The notes under the pieces: generated by a model
The model's input: the letters and a program-made list of their open reading frames with translations, nothing else
The model's database searches: none
What the model was told of the DNA's origin: nothing
Program-made: the position numbers and the translations under genes
Assembly: GCF_000010085.1 (NCBI RefSeq)
Contig: NC_007712.1
Span: 2,666,001-2,730,000 of the forward strand
DNA: 64,000 nucleotides
Origin: Sodalis glossinidius str. 'morsitans'
Lineage (GTDB): Bacteria > Pseudomonadota > Gammaproteobacteria > Enterobacterales > Enterobacteriaceae
Direction of reading: 5' to 3'
Part shown: positions 48,862 to 57,190 of the stretch, in pieces
How positions within the stretch are numbered: the first letter of the stretch is position 1
Layout: the number at the start of each line of letters is the position of its first letter

Positions 48862-51522
48862 TTATTCACGTTCACCGTCGACATCATCGTCACCCTCGAC
48901 GCCATTATCCGCCTCATCGGCGTCATCAGCATCCACAAGGCTGTCATCCGCGAGCGCGTCAGGGCTCACCACCGAATCCAGATCGTCGTCATCGACCTGT
49001 TCGGCGACACACTGCAGACCCACCACGTGTTCGTCCTGAGCGGTGCGAATGAGCGTCACGCCCTGGGTGTTGCGGCCCACGATGCTTACCTCGGAGACCC
49101 GCGTACGCACCAGCGTACCAGCGTCCGTTATCATCATGATCTGATCGCAATCATCCACCTGTACCGCGCCGACCACTTCACCATTGCGTTCGCTCACCTT
49201 GATGGAGATAACGCCCTGGGTGGCGCGGGACTTGGTCGGATATTCCGCCTGCGCGGTACGCTTGCCGTAGCCATGCTGCGTCACCGTCAATATCGGCCCC
49301 TCGCCGCGCGGCACGATGAGAGACACCACCCGGTCGCCTTCGGCCAGATTGATACCGCGCACGCCGGTCGCGGTCCGCCCCATGCTGCGCACCTGGTTTT
49401 CCGGGAAGCGCACCACCTTACCGTAGGCGGAGAACAACATGACTTCGTTGCTTCCGTCGGTCAGATCCACGCCAATCAGCTCATCGCCATCGTTAAGATT
49501 GACGGCAATGATACCGGCGCTGCGCGGACGGCTGAACTCGATGAGGGAGGTCTTCTTCACGGTGCCGCTGGCAGTCGCCATGAAGACGTGTCGTCCTTCT
49601 TCATACTCACGCACCGGCAAGATAGCGGTGATACGTTCGTTGGACTCCAGCGGCAACAGATTGACTATCGGCCGCCCACGGGCGCCGCGGCTGGCTTCCG
49701 GCAGTTGATAAACCTTCATCCAGTACATCCGTCCCCGGCTGGAGAACAGCAAAATAGTGTCGTGGGTATTCGCCACCAGCAGCCGGTCGATAAAGTCCTC
49801 TTCCTTGATGCTGGCCGCCGACTTCCCTTTACCGCCGCGGCGCTGCGCCTCATAGTCCGTCAACGGCTGATACTTCACGTAACCCTGATGGGACAGTGTG
49901 ACGACAACATCTTCCTGATTGATCAGGTCTTCGATATTGATATCCGACGTATTGGCGGTAATCTCGGTGCGGCGCGGGTCGTTATACTGCTCTTTGATGG
50001 CCACCAGCTCTTCGCGGATCACCTCCATCAAGCAGTCAGGGTTCTGCAGGATACGGATAAGTTCAGCTATCTGGGTCAGCAGCTCCTTATATTCATCCAG
50101 CAGTTTTTCATGCTCCAGGCCGGTCAGTTTTTGCAGGCGCAAATCCAGAATCGCCTGGGCCTGCTGCTCGGTCAGGTAATATTGCCCGTCGCGAATGCCG
50201 TATTCCGGCTCCAGCCATTCCGGACGTGCAGCGTCGTCGCCGGCGCGGTCCAACATAGCGGAGACGGTGCCCAGCGCCCATGAGCGCGCAACCAGGGCGG
50301 CCTTCGCTTCCGCCGGCGTCGGCTCCTGGCGAATCAGCTCAATGATCGGGTCGATATTCGCCAGCGCCACCGCAAGCGCTTCCAGAATATGCGCGCGCTC
50401 GCGGGCTTTGCGTAATTCAAAAATCGTGCGGCGGGTCACCACTTCACGGCGGTGGCGCACGAAAGCGGATAAAATATCCTTCAGCGGCAGGATCTTCGGC
50501 TGCCCCTGATGCAGCGCCACCATATTGATACCAAACGACACCTGCAGCTGGGTCAGGGAGTAGAGGTTGTTGAGCACCACCTCTCCCACCGCGTCGCGTT
50601 TGATTTCAATGACGATCCGCATGCCGTCCTTGTCGGACTCATCGCGCAGACCGCTGATACCTTCGACGCGCTTTTCCTTTACCAGCTCGGCGATTTTCTC
50701 AATCAGACGCGCTTTATTCACCTGATAGGGAATTTCATGCACGATGATGGTTTCCCGGCCGGACTTGCCGTCCGTTTCCACCTCGGCGCGCGCACGGATG
50801 TAGATTTTGCCGCGCCCGGTGCGGTAGGCCTCTTCTATGCCGCGCCGGCCATTAATGATGGCGGCGGTCGGGAAATCGGGCCCGGGGATGTGTTCCATTA
50901 AGCCTTCGACGCTGATGTTCTCATCGTCGATATAGGCCAAACAGCCGTCAATGATTTCTGCGAGGTTGTGGGGCGGTATATTGGTGGCCATTCCCACCGC
51001 GATGCCGGAAGAGCCGTTGACCAACAGATTCGGGATCCTGGTGGGCATGACATCGGGGATTTGCTCGGTGCCGTCATAGTTGGGCACGTAATCGACGGTC
51101 TCTTTTTCCAGATCCGCTAGTAATTCGTGGGCGATTTTGGCCATGCGCACTTCGGTATAACGCATCGCCGCGGCGGAGTCGCCGTCAACCGAACCGAAGT
51201 TGCCCTGGCCATCCACCAGCATGTAACGCAGCGAGAACGGCTGTGCCATACGCACGATGGTGTCGTAGACGGCGGTATCCCCGTGGGGGTGATACTTACC
51301 GATGACGTCGCCGACAACGCGCGCCGATTTTTTATAAGGTTTATTCCAGTCATTACCGAGCACGCTCATTGCGAACAGCACACGACGGTGCACGGGCTTG
51401 AGCCCGTCACGCACATCCGGCAACGCACGTCCGACGATGACGGACATGGCGTAATCCAGATAAGAACGTTTCAGCTCTTCTTCGATATTGACCGGTGTAA
51501 TTTCTCTGGCAAGGTCGCTCAT
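48862..51522 (-). CDS. gyrA: DNA gyrase subunit A
   Basis: Intact, 886 residues. MSDLAREITPVNIEEELKRS starts the breakage-reunion domain; AAMRYTE holds the catalytic Tyr122. The quinolone-determining region reads HPHGDTAVYD, with Thr at position 83 where E. coli has Ser. The GyrA-box QRRGGKGKS opens the C-terminal DNA-wrapping beta-pinwheel, and an acidic tail (DDADEADNGVEGDDDVDGE) ends it. With GyrB it introduces negative supercoils. Divergent from ubiG, as in E. coli. Confidence 0.97.
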   Translation of the reverse strand: MSDLAREITPVNIEEELKRSYLDYAMSVIVGRALPDVRDGLKPVHRRVLFAMSVLGNDWNKPYKKSARVVGDVIGKYHPHGDTAVYDTIVRMAQPFSLRYMLVDGQGNFGSVDGDSAAAMRYTEVRMAKIAHELLADLEKETVDYVPNYDGTEQIPDVMPTRIPNLLVNGSSGIAVGMATNIPPHNLAEIIDGCLAYIDDENISVEGLMEHIPGPDFPTAAIINGRRGIEEAYRTGRGKIYIRARAEVETDGKSGRETIIVHEIPYQVNKARLIEKIAELVKEKRVEGISGLRDESDKDGMRIVIEIKRDAVGEVVLNNLYSLTQLQVSFGINMVALHQGQPKILPLKDILSAFVRHRREVVTRRTIFELRKARERAHILEALAVALANIDPIIELIRQEPTPAEAKAALVARSWALGTVSAMLDRAGDDAARPEWLEPEYGIRDGQYYLTEQQAQAILDLRLQKLTGLEHEKLLDEYKELLTQIAELIRILQNPDCLMEVIREELVAIKEQYNDPRRTEITANTSDINIEDLINQEDVVVTLSHQGYVKYQPLTDYEAQRRGGKGKSAASIKEEDFIDRLLVANTHDTILLFSSRGRMYWMKVYQLPEASRGARGRPIVNLLPLESNERITAILPVREYEEGRHVFMATASGTVKKTSLIEFSRPRSAGIIAVNLNDGDELIGVDLTDGSNEVMLFSAYGKVVRFPENQVRSMGRTATGVRGINLAEGDRVVSLIVPRGEGPILTVTQHGYGKRTAQAEYPTKSRATQGVISIKVSERNGEVVGAVQVDDCDQIMMITDAGTLVRTRVSEVSIVGRNTQGVTLIRTAQDEHVVGLQCVAEQVDDDDLDSVVSPDALADDSLVDADDADEADNGVEGDDDVDGERE

Positions 51523-51764
51523 GGAGCCGCTATCCCTCTACTAATGAAGCTTCTACCCGGATTTAAAGGTGTCAAAGTATACCATCTTTTTTCTGTAAAA
51601 GGGCACCGTCACCGTTGAAAGGCGTAGCGGAACCATCTCATGTCGCGGCAAGCGCGCCCCAACCGCGACGGCACGCCGAAAATGCCCGCTTTTCCGGGCA
51701 AACAGGCTGCCGGACGGTCCGGTTGCGCGTATACTTAGCCGATAAATGGATAAGGAGCTGTTAC

Positions 51765-52514
51765 ATGATCCCTGAAGTGAGCAATGAAGCGAGCCAGCCG
51801 GCTGCGCATCGTCAGGAAAACGTCGATCCGAACGAAATCGCCAAATTTGACGCCGTCGCCGCCCGCTGGTGGGATCTCGAAGGAGAGTTCAAACCGCTGC
51901 ACCACATCAATCCGCTGCGCCTGGATTATATTCTCGAACGCTCCGGCGGGCTGTTTGGCAAAAACGTGCTGGACGTGGGCTGCGGAGGCGGCATTTTGGC
52001 GGAAAGCATGGCACGGGAAGGGGCCAAGGTCACCGGGTTAGATATGGGCGCCGAGCCGCTGGCGGTCGCTCGCCTGCACGCACTTGAGAGCGGCGTGATG
52101 CTGGCGTATCACCAGCAGACGGTTGAAGAACACGCCGAGGCGCATCCTGGCGCCTATGATGTCGTGACCTGTATGGAAATGCTGGAGCATGTGCCAGATC
52201 CGGCGTCGATTGTCCGGGCCTGCGCCCGCTTGGTGAAACCCGGTGGGGAGGTGTTTTTCTCAACGTTAAACCGCAATCCCAAGGCCTGGCTGATGGCTAT
52301 CGTCGGTGCTGAATATGTGCTGCGTATGGTGCCGCGGGGGACCCACGATATTACCAAATTCATTAAGCCCGCCGAACTGCTGGGTTGGGTGGATGATACC
52401 CCCCTGCGCGAGCAGCACATTATCGGACTGCATTACAATCCGTTGCGGGATCGTTTCTATCTCGGCGGCAACGTTGATGTCAATTATATGCTGCACACGC
52501 GGCGCCAGGCGTAA
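51765..52514 (+). CDS. ubiG: Ubiquinone biosynthesis O-methyltransferase UbiG
   Basis: Intact, 249 residues. SAM motif I is VLDVGCGGGILAESMAREGA and post-I VTGLDMG; GAYDVVTCMEMLEHVPDPAS is motif II. AAGG-type site AAGGAG lies 7 bases before ATG 51765. It does both O-methylations in ubiquinone synthesis. It contrasts with the broken menaquinone genes at the right of the window: the quinone pool must be ubiquinone. Divergent from gyrA. Confidence 0.96.
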   Translation: MIPEVSNEASQPAAHRQENVDPNEIAKFDAVAARWWDLEGEFKPLHHINPLRLDYILERSGGLFGKNVLDVGCGGGILAESMAREGAKVTGLDMGAEPLAVARLHALESGVMLAYHQQTVEEHAEAHPGAYDVVTCMEMLEHVPDPASIVRACARLVKPGGEVFFSTLNRNPKAWLMAIVGAEYVLRMVPRGTHDITKFIKPAELLGWVDDTPLREQHIIGLHYNPLRDRFYLGGNVDVNYMLHTRRQA

Positions 52515-52540
52515 GGCGCCCCGCCGCCTGAGACAATTAA

Positions 52541-52585
52541 CGGCAAGGGCTACCGGCGCGATCGCCGTTTTGGCTGCCCTTGCCG
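52541..52585. repeat. Nested inverted repeat after ubiG
   Basis: CGGCAAGGGC (52541-52550) and GCCCTTGCCG (52576-52585) are perfect reverse complements, and a second pair CGGCG...CGCCG sits inside the 25-base loop. It follows ubiG by 27 bases and may end its transcript, although no T run follows. Confidence 0.6.
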
Positions 52586-52882
52586 CCGCCGGCGCATGAT
52601 TATCCTCTCTCCCGCTTGCTACGGCGGCCGCTATCCCCTCCTGCCAAAGAACGACCGTCTTCTCGCCCTGCCTTTCTCCTGCCTGCCGGTCCAGTAATGT
52701 CACCCCGCCTTTTCCCCTGCTAGTGCGTCCAGCGATTCCGTCCCCTTCTGGCAGCCATCGCGGTTAGCGTTCAATTAAGCAACGACCACATTATTCTAGA
52801 AATTTTTATCCCCCGCAATTGACAAGCGCGAAGCACAGGCACAATAGCGGCTTACCCACTTGATGACCGTTTCTCCCCAACG

Positions 52883-52891
52883 TTATCCACA
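52883..52891 (+). promoter_or_regulatory. DnaA box upstream of nrdA
   Basis: TTATCCACA is a perfect 9-mer DnaA box. DnaA-ATP is known to control nrdAB in E. coli from boxes at this kind of position, linking nucleotide supply to replication. Confidence 0.7.
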
Positions 52892-52929
52892 AAATAAGCA
52901 AGTTACTCACTTGCATTGCGCAAGCTTTA

Positions 52930-52975
52930 TCACTATCTTGTTACCAAACTAACAAAAAGACCCCATATATAGTGA
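52930..52975 (+). promoter_or_regulatory. NrdR-like tandem boxes upstream of nrdA
   Basis: ACCCCATATATAGTGA (52960-52975) matches the NrdR consensus ACACWATATATWGTGT in about 13 of 16 positions. A weaker half-matching copy, TCACTATCTTGTTAC, begins at 52930, 30 bases earlier, the three-turn spacing typical of paired NrdR sites. NrdR represses ribonucleotide reductase genes when dATP is plentiful. Confidence 0.65.
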
Positions 52976-53053
52976 TTTGTCCTCTGGCAAGGCACTATTT
53001 GCCTGCGCGCCAGCGAGGGCGGTTGCGGGTCATTCAGACAGGTATACTGCCGC

Positions 53054-55336
53054 ATGAACCAGAGTCTGCTCGTCACAAAGCGCGATGGACGTAAAGAAAC
53101 CATTAACCTTGATAAAATCCACCGGGTCATCGACTGGGCGGCCGAAGGGTTGGAAAACGTTTCCGTTTCCCAAGTGGAATTACGCTCCCATATTCAGTTC
53201 TACGACGGCATCAAAACTGCCGACATTCATGAAACCATTATCAAAGCCGCGGCGGATTTGATTTCACGCGAGGCGCCCGACTACCAGTATCTCGCCGCCC
53301 GGCTGGCGGTGTTTCATTTGCGCAAAAAAGCCTATGGCCAGTTTGAGCCGCCAAAACTCTACGATCATGTGTCGCGGCTGGTCACCATGGGCAAATACGA
53401 TAAACATTTGCTGACCGACTACAGCGCCGAAGAATTCGAGCAGATGGACAGCTTTATCGATCATTGGCGCGATATGAATTTCTCCTACGCCGCCGTCAAA
53501 CAGCTGGAAGGCAAGTATCTGGCGCAAAACCGGGTGACCGGAGAAATCTATGAGAGCGCCCAGTTTCTGTATATGCTGGTCGCGGCCTGCCTGTTCTCCG
53601 GCTATCCGCGCACGACCCGTCTGGATTACGTCAAGCGGTTCTATAACGCCGTTTCGACGTTCAAGATATCACTGCCGACGCCGATTATGTCCGGCGTACG
53701 CACCCCGACCCGTCAGTTTAGCTCCTGCGTGCTCATCGAATGCGGCGACAGCCTCGACTCCATTAACGCCACCTCCAGCGCGATTGTGAAATATGTGTCC
53801 CAGCGCGCCGGGATAGGCATCAATGCCGGCCGCATCCGCGCGTTGGGGAGCCCGATTCGCGGCGGCGAAGCTTTCCATACCGGCTGTATTCCGTTTTATA
53901 AACATTTCCAGACCGCGGTCAAATCCTGCTCCCAGGGCGGCGTGCGCGGCGGCGCGGCCACGCTGTTCTATCCCATGTGGCATCTGGAGGTCGAAAGCCT
54001 GCTGGTGCTGAAAAACAACCGCGGCGTGGAAGCCAACCGGGTGCGGCATATGGATTACGGCGTGCAGCTTAACAAACTGATGTATCAGCGTCTGGTCAAA
54101 GGCGAGTACATCACGCTGCTCAGCCCCTCCGACGTGCCGGGGCTGTATGACGCCTTCTTTGCCGATCAGGATGAATTCGAGCGGCTGTACACCCTGTATG
54201 AGCAGGACAGCAGCATACGCCAGCGCCGCATCAAGGCGGTGGCGCTGTTCTCGCTGATGATGCAGGAGCGCGCTTCCACCGGCCGCATCTATGTGCAAAA
54301 CGTCGATCATTGCAACACTCACAGCCCGTTCGACGCCGCGGTGGCGCCGATTCGCCAGTCCAACCTGTGCCTGGAAATCGCCCTGCCCACCAAGCCGTTG
54401 GAGGATGTCAACGACGACAGCGGTGAAATCGCCCTGTGTACCCTGTCGGCCTTTAACCTTGGGGCTATCGACAGCCTTGACGATCTGGGCGAGCTGGCGA
54501 CGCTTGCGGTGCGCGCGCTTGATGCGTTGCTCGACTACCAGGACTATCCGATCCCGGCCGCCAAACGCGGCGCCATGGGCCGCCGCACGCTCGGCGTCGG
54601 CGTGATCAACTTCGCGTACTATCTGGCCAAACATGGCGTACGCTACTCCGACGGCAGCGCCAACAATCTGACCCACCGCACGTTTGAAGCCATTCAATAT
54701 TATCTATTGAAGGCGTCCAACGATTTGGCCCGTGAGCGCGGTGCCTGCCCGTGGTTTAATGAGACCACCTATGCACAGGGTATTTTGCCCGTCGATACCT
54801 ATAAAAAGGATCTCGACGGCATCGTTAGCGAACCCCTGCATTACGATTGGGAAGCGCTGCGCGCGGATATCAAGCAGCACGGCTTGCGTAACTCTACCCT
54901 GTCGGCGCTGATGCCTTCGGAAACGTCTTCGCAGATTTCCAACGCCACCAACGGCCTTGAACCGCCGCGCGGCCTGGTGAGTATCAAAGCGTCCAAAGAC
55001 GGTATTTTGCGCCAGGTAGTGCCGGAATCTATCCCGTTACAGAAAGCCTATGAGCTGCTGTGGGAAATGCCGAGCAACGACGGCTATCTGCATTTGGTGG
55101 GTGTGATGCAGAAGTTCGTCGATCAGGCCATTTCCGCCAACACCAATTACGATCCGTCCCGTTTCCCAGCCGGTAAAGTACCGATGAAGCAGCTGTTAAA
55201 AGATTTGCTGACCGCGTACAAATTCGGGGTGAAAACCCTGTATTACCAGAACACCCGCGACGGCGCGGAAGATGCGCAGGAAGACATGCAGTCGACGCAG
55301 CAGGACGATTGCGAAAGCGGCGCCTGCAAGATTTGA
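53054..55336 (+). CDS. nrdA: Class Ia ribonucleotide reductase, alpha subunit
   Basis: Intact, 760 residues. The N-terminal ATP cone (LLVTKRDGRKETINLDKIHR) gives dATP inhibition. FSSCVLIECGDS has the first redox cysteine, SNLCLEIALPT the radical cysteine and glutamate, GEIALCTLSAFNLG the second redox cysteine, and TLYYQNTRDG the tyrosine pair of the radical path. The tail DDCESGACKI carries the shuttle CxxxxC. It reduces ribonucleoside diphosphates to deoxy forms. First gene of the nrdA-nrdB-yfaE operon. Confidence 0.97.
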   Translation: MNQSLLVTKRDGRKETINLDKIHRVIDWAAEGLENVSVSQVELRSHIQFYDGIKTADIHETIIKAAADLISREAPDYQYLAARLAVFHLRKKAYGQFEPPKLYDHVSRLVTMGKYDKHLLTDYSAEEFEQMDSFIDHWRDMNFSYAAVKQLEGKYLAQNRVTGEIYESAQFLYMLVAACLFSGYPRTTRLDYVKRFYNAVSTFKISLPTPIMSGVRTPTRQFSSCVLIECGDSLDSINATSSAIVKYVSQRAGIGINAGRIRALGSPIRGGEAFHTGCIPFYKHFQTAVKSCSQGGVRGGAATLFYPMWHLEVESLLVLKNNRGVEANRVRHMDYGVQLNKLMYQRLVKGEYITLLSPSDVPGLYDAFFADQDEFERLYTLYEQDSSIRQRRIKAVALFSLMMQERASTGRIYVQNVDHCNTHSPFDAAVAPIRQSNLCLEIALPTKPLEDVNDDSGEIALCTLSAFNLGAIDSLDDLGELATLAVRALDALLDYQDYPIPAAKRGAMGRRTLGVGVINFAYYLAKHGVRYSDGSANNLTHRTFEAIQYYLLKASNDLARERGACPWFNETTYAQGILPVDTYKKDLDGIVSEPLHYDWEALRADIKQHGLRNSTLSALMPSETSSQISNATNGLEPPRGLVSIKASKDGILRQVVPESIPLQKAYELLWEMPSNDGYLHLVGVMQKFVDQAISANTNYDPSRFPAGKVPMKQLLKDLLTAYKFGVKTLYYQNTRDGAEDAQEDMQSTQQDDCESGACKI

Positions 55337-55385
55337 ACATGGACGCGGGCGGTAGCGATGCCGTCCGCGTGTAACGGGAGCACCC

Positions 55386-56516
55386 ATGGCCTATACCACC
55401 TTTTCACAAGTTAAAAACGACCAACTGCTGGAGCCGATGTTCTTCGGCCAGTCAGTCAACGTTGCGCGTTTTGATCAGCAGAAATACGACATATTTGAAA
55501 AGCTGATTGAAAAACAATTGTCGTTTTTCTGGCGTCCGGAAGAGGTTGATGTGTCGCGCGATCGCATCGACTATCAGGCGCTGCCTGAGCACGAAAAACA
55601 TATCTTTATCAGTAATCTCAAATATCAGACGCTGCTGGATTCCATCCAGGGCCGCAGCCCCAATGTCGCGCTATTGCCGCTGATCTCGATACCGGAGCTG
55701 GAAACCTGGGTGGAAACCTGGGCGTTTTCCGAAACCATCCACTCGCGCTCCTATACCCATATCATCCGCAATATCGTCAACGATCCGTCGCTGGTGTTCG
55801 ACGACATCGTCACCAATGAGGAAATCCTGAAACGCGCCAAGGATATCTCCGGCTATTACGACGGACTTATCGAGCTGACCAGCTATTACCATCTGCTGGG
55901 CGAAGGCACTCATCAGGTCAACGGTAAAACGGTGGTGGTGAACCTGCACGAGCTGAAGAAAAAGCTTTATCTTTGCCTGATGAGCGTCAACGCTCTGGAG
56001 GCGATCCGCTTCTACGTCAGCTTTGCCTGCTCTTTCGCCTTCGCCGAGCGCGAGCTAATGGAAGGTAACGCCAAAATCATCCGCCTTATCGCCCGTGACG
56101 AAGCCCTGCATCTGACCAGCACCCAGCATATGCTGAACCTGATGCGCTCCGGCGAAGATGATCCCGAAATGGCCGAGATCGCCCGCGAATGTCAGCAGGA
56201 AAGCTATGATTTGTTCTTGCTGGCGGCGCAGCAGGAGAAAGAATGGGCCAGCTATCTGTTCCGCGACGGCTCCATGATCGGCCTGAACAAAGATATCCTG
56301 TGCCAATATGTGGAATACATCACCAATATCCGCATGCAGTCGGTCGGCCTTGATCTGCCTTTCGCCACCCGCTCCAATCCTATTCCGTGGATTAACTCAT
56401 GGCTGGTGTCGGATAACGTTCAGGTGGCGCCGCAGGAGGTGGAGGTCAGTTCCTATCTGGTAGGTCAGATTGACGCCGAAGTTAACAGCGACGACCTTAG
56501 CGACTTCCAGCTGTAA
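55386..56516 (+). CDS. nrdB: Class Ia ribonucleotide reductase, beta (diiron-tyrosyl radical) subunit
   Basis: Intact, 376 residues. Diiron ligands are visible in FFWRPEEVDVSRD (Asp), EKHIFISNLKYQTLLDS (Glu, His and radical Tyr), SETIHSRSYTH (Glu) and ARDEALHLTSTQH (Glu, His). The C-terminal tail SDDLSDFQL docks on NrdA. It generates the tyrosyl radical that starts catalysis, and needs oxygen to do so. Starts 49 bases after nrdA; yfaE begins directly after the stop. Confidence 0.97.
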   Translation: MAYTTFSQVKNDQLLEPMFFGQSVNVARFDQQKYDIFEKLIEKQLSFFWRPEEVDVSRDRIDYQALPEHEKHIFISNLKYQTLLDSIQGRSPNVALLPLISIPELETWVETWAFSETIHSRSYTHIIRNIVNDPSLVFDDIVTNEEILKRAKDISGYYDGLIELTSYYHLLGEGTHQVNGKTVVVNLHELKKKLYLCLMSVNALEAIRFYVSFACSFAFAERELMEGNAKIIRLIARDEALHLTSTQHMLNLMRSGEDDPEMAEIARECQQESYDLFLLAAQQEKEWASYLFRDGSMIGLNKDILCQYVEYITNIRMQSVGLDLPFATRSNPIPWINSWLVSDNVQVAPQEVEVSSYLVGQIDAEVNSDDLSDFQL

Positions 56517-56517
56517 C

Positions 56518-56778
56518 ATGGCGCGGCCCCTCATTCACCTGCGGCCGTGCGGTGCCGCGCTTTCCTGCAGCGAAGCACATCGCTCGTTGCTGGACGCGCT
56601 GGAGGCGCACCAGGTACCGGTAGAATTCCAGTGCCGCTCCGGCTACTGCGGCGCCTGTCGCCTGCGTCTGCTAGCAGGTGAGGTGAAATACCACCAGGAG
56701 CCGCTGGCCTTTGTCGGCCGTGGGGAAATCTTGCCCTGCTGCTGCCTGCCGGTCGACGATATCGAGCTCAAGTTGTAA
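56518..56778 (+). CDS. yfaE: 2Fe-2S ferredoxin YfaE (NrdB diferric cofactor maintenance)
   Basis: Intact, 86 residues. FQCRSGYCGACRLRL has the plant-type C-x4-C-x2-C cluster motif, with the fourth ligand in the later CCCLP. YfaE reduces NrdB iron to rebuild the radical cofactor. ATG 56518 lies 1 base after the nrdB stop TAA, so it is co-translated. Confidence 0.95.
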   Translation: MARPLIHLRPCGAALSCSEAHRSLLDALEAHQVPVEFQCRSGYCGACRLRLLAGEVKYHQEPLAFVGRGEILPCCCLPVDDIELKL

Positions 56779-57190
56779 TCCCCTACACGTAAATTGTGAC
56801 CCTCGACACTCAGAGTAGACTGTAGCCTGCGTCGTCCGGCAATAGGAAGTGACCGGCACGCCGGGCATTCTCATACACGCTGGATGGCGGCAACGGCAGC
56901 CCTCCACAACAGGCATGCCCCGTCATCCCAGACGGCGGCAGCGGCGACCTGAAGCGATAACTGTGTGCTTCACATCGAAAATAGACTACGACATACTTGC
57001 CTGCATAAGCCCCTGACCCAGGGGCTTCTTAAAAACATTAGCGCCATAGTCAGAAAATCATTCATCCACCCAGGGGGCTTTATTATTGGGACGAACACAT
57101 AAAATACCGGATTAACATAGCAACGAAAGTGAGTAAATATGGCGATAAGGAATAATGTCATTAGACTTTAATTTTGCACAGGAGTGGACA
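56779..57190. other. Intergenic stretch of about 410 bases, junction with acquired DNA
   Basis: After yfaE, base composition changes within this stretch from the local GC-rich type to AT-rich. No gene is seen besides the hairpin. E. coli has inaA here. Confidence 0.45.
57007..57027. repeat. GC-rich hairpin after yfaE
   Basis: AAGCCCCTG and CAGGGGCTT pair perfectly around ACC. No T run follows, so it is at best a weak terminator. It lies about 230 bases after yfaE and just before the effector remnant. Confidence 0.5.

Larger units (their letters stand above)
52586..53053. other. Intergenic region before nrdA
   Basis: About 470 bases. E. coli has the autotransporter gene yfaL here; no trace is seen. 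The half nearest nrdA holds the regulatory sites listed separately. Confidence 0.55.

Noticed and set aside
49027..50283. 418-codon plus-strand open frame
   Set aside because: Shadow of gyrA on the opposite strand; high GC codon use produces long antisense frames.
53669..54697. 342-codon minus-strand open frame
   Set aside because: Shadow of nrdA, whose reading on the plus strand is unmistakable.
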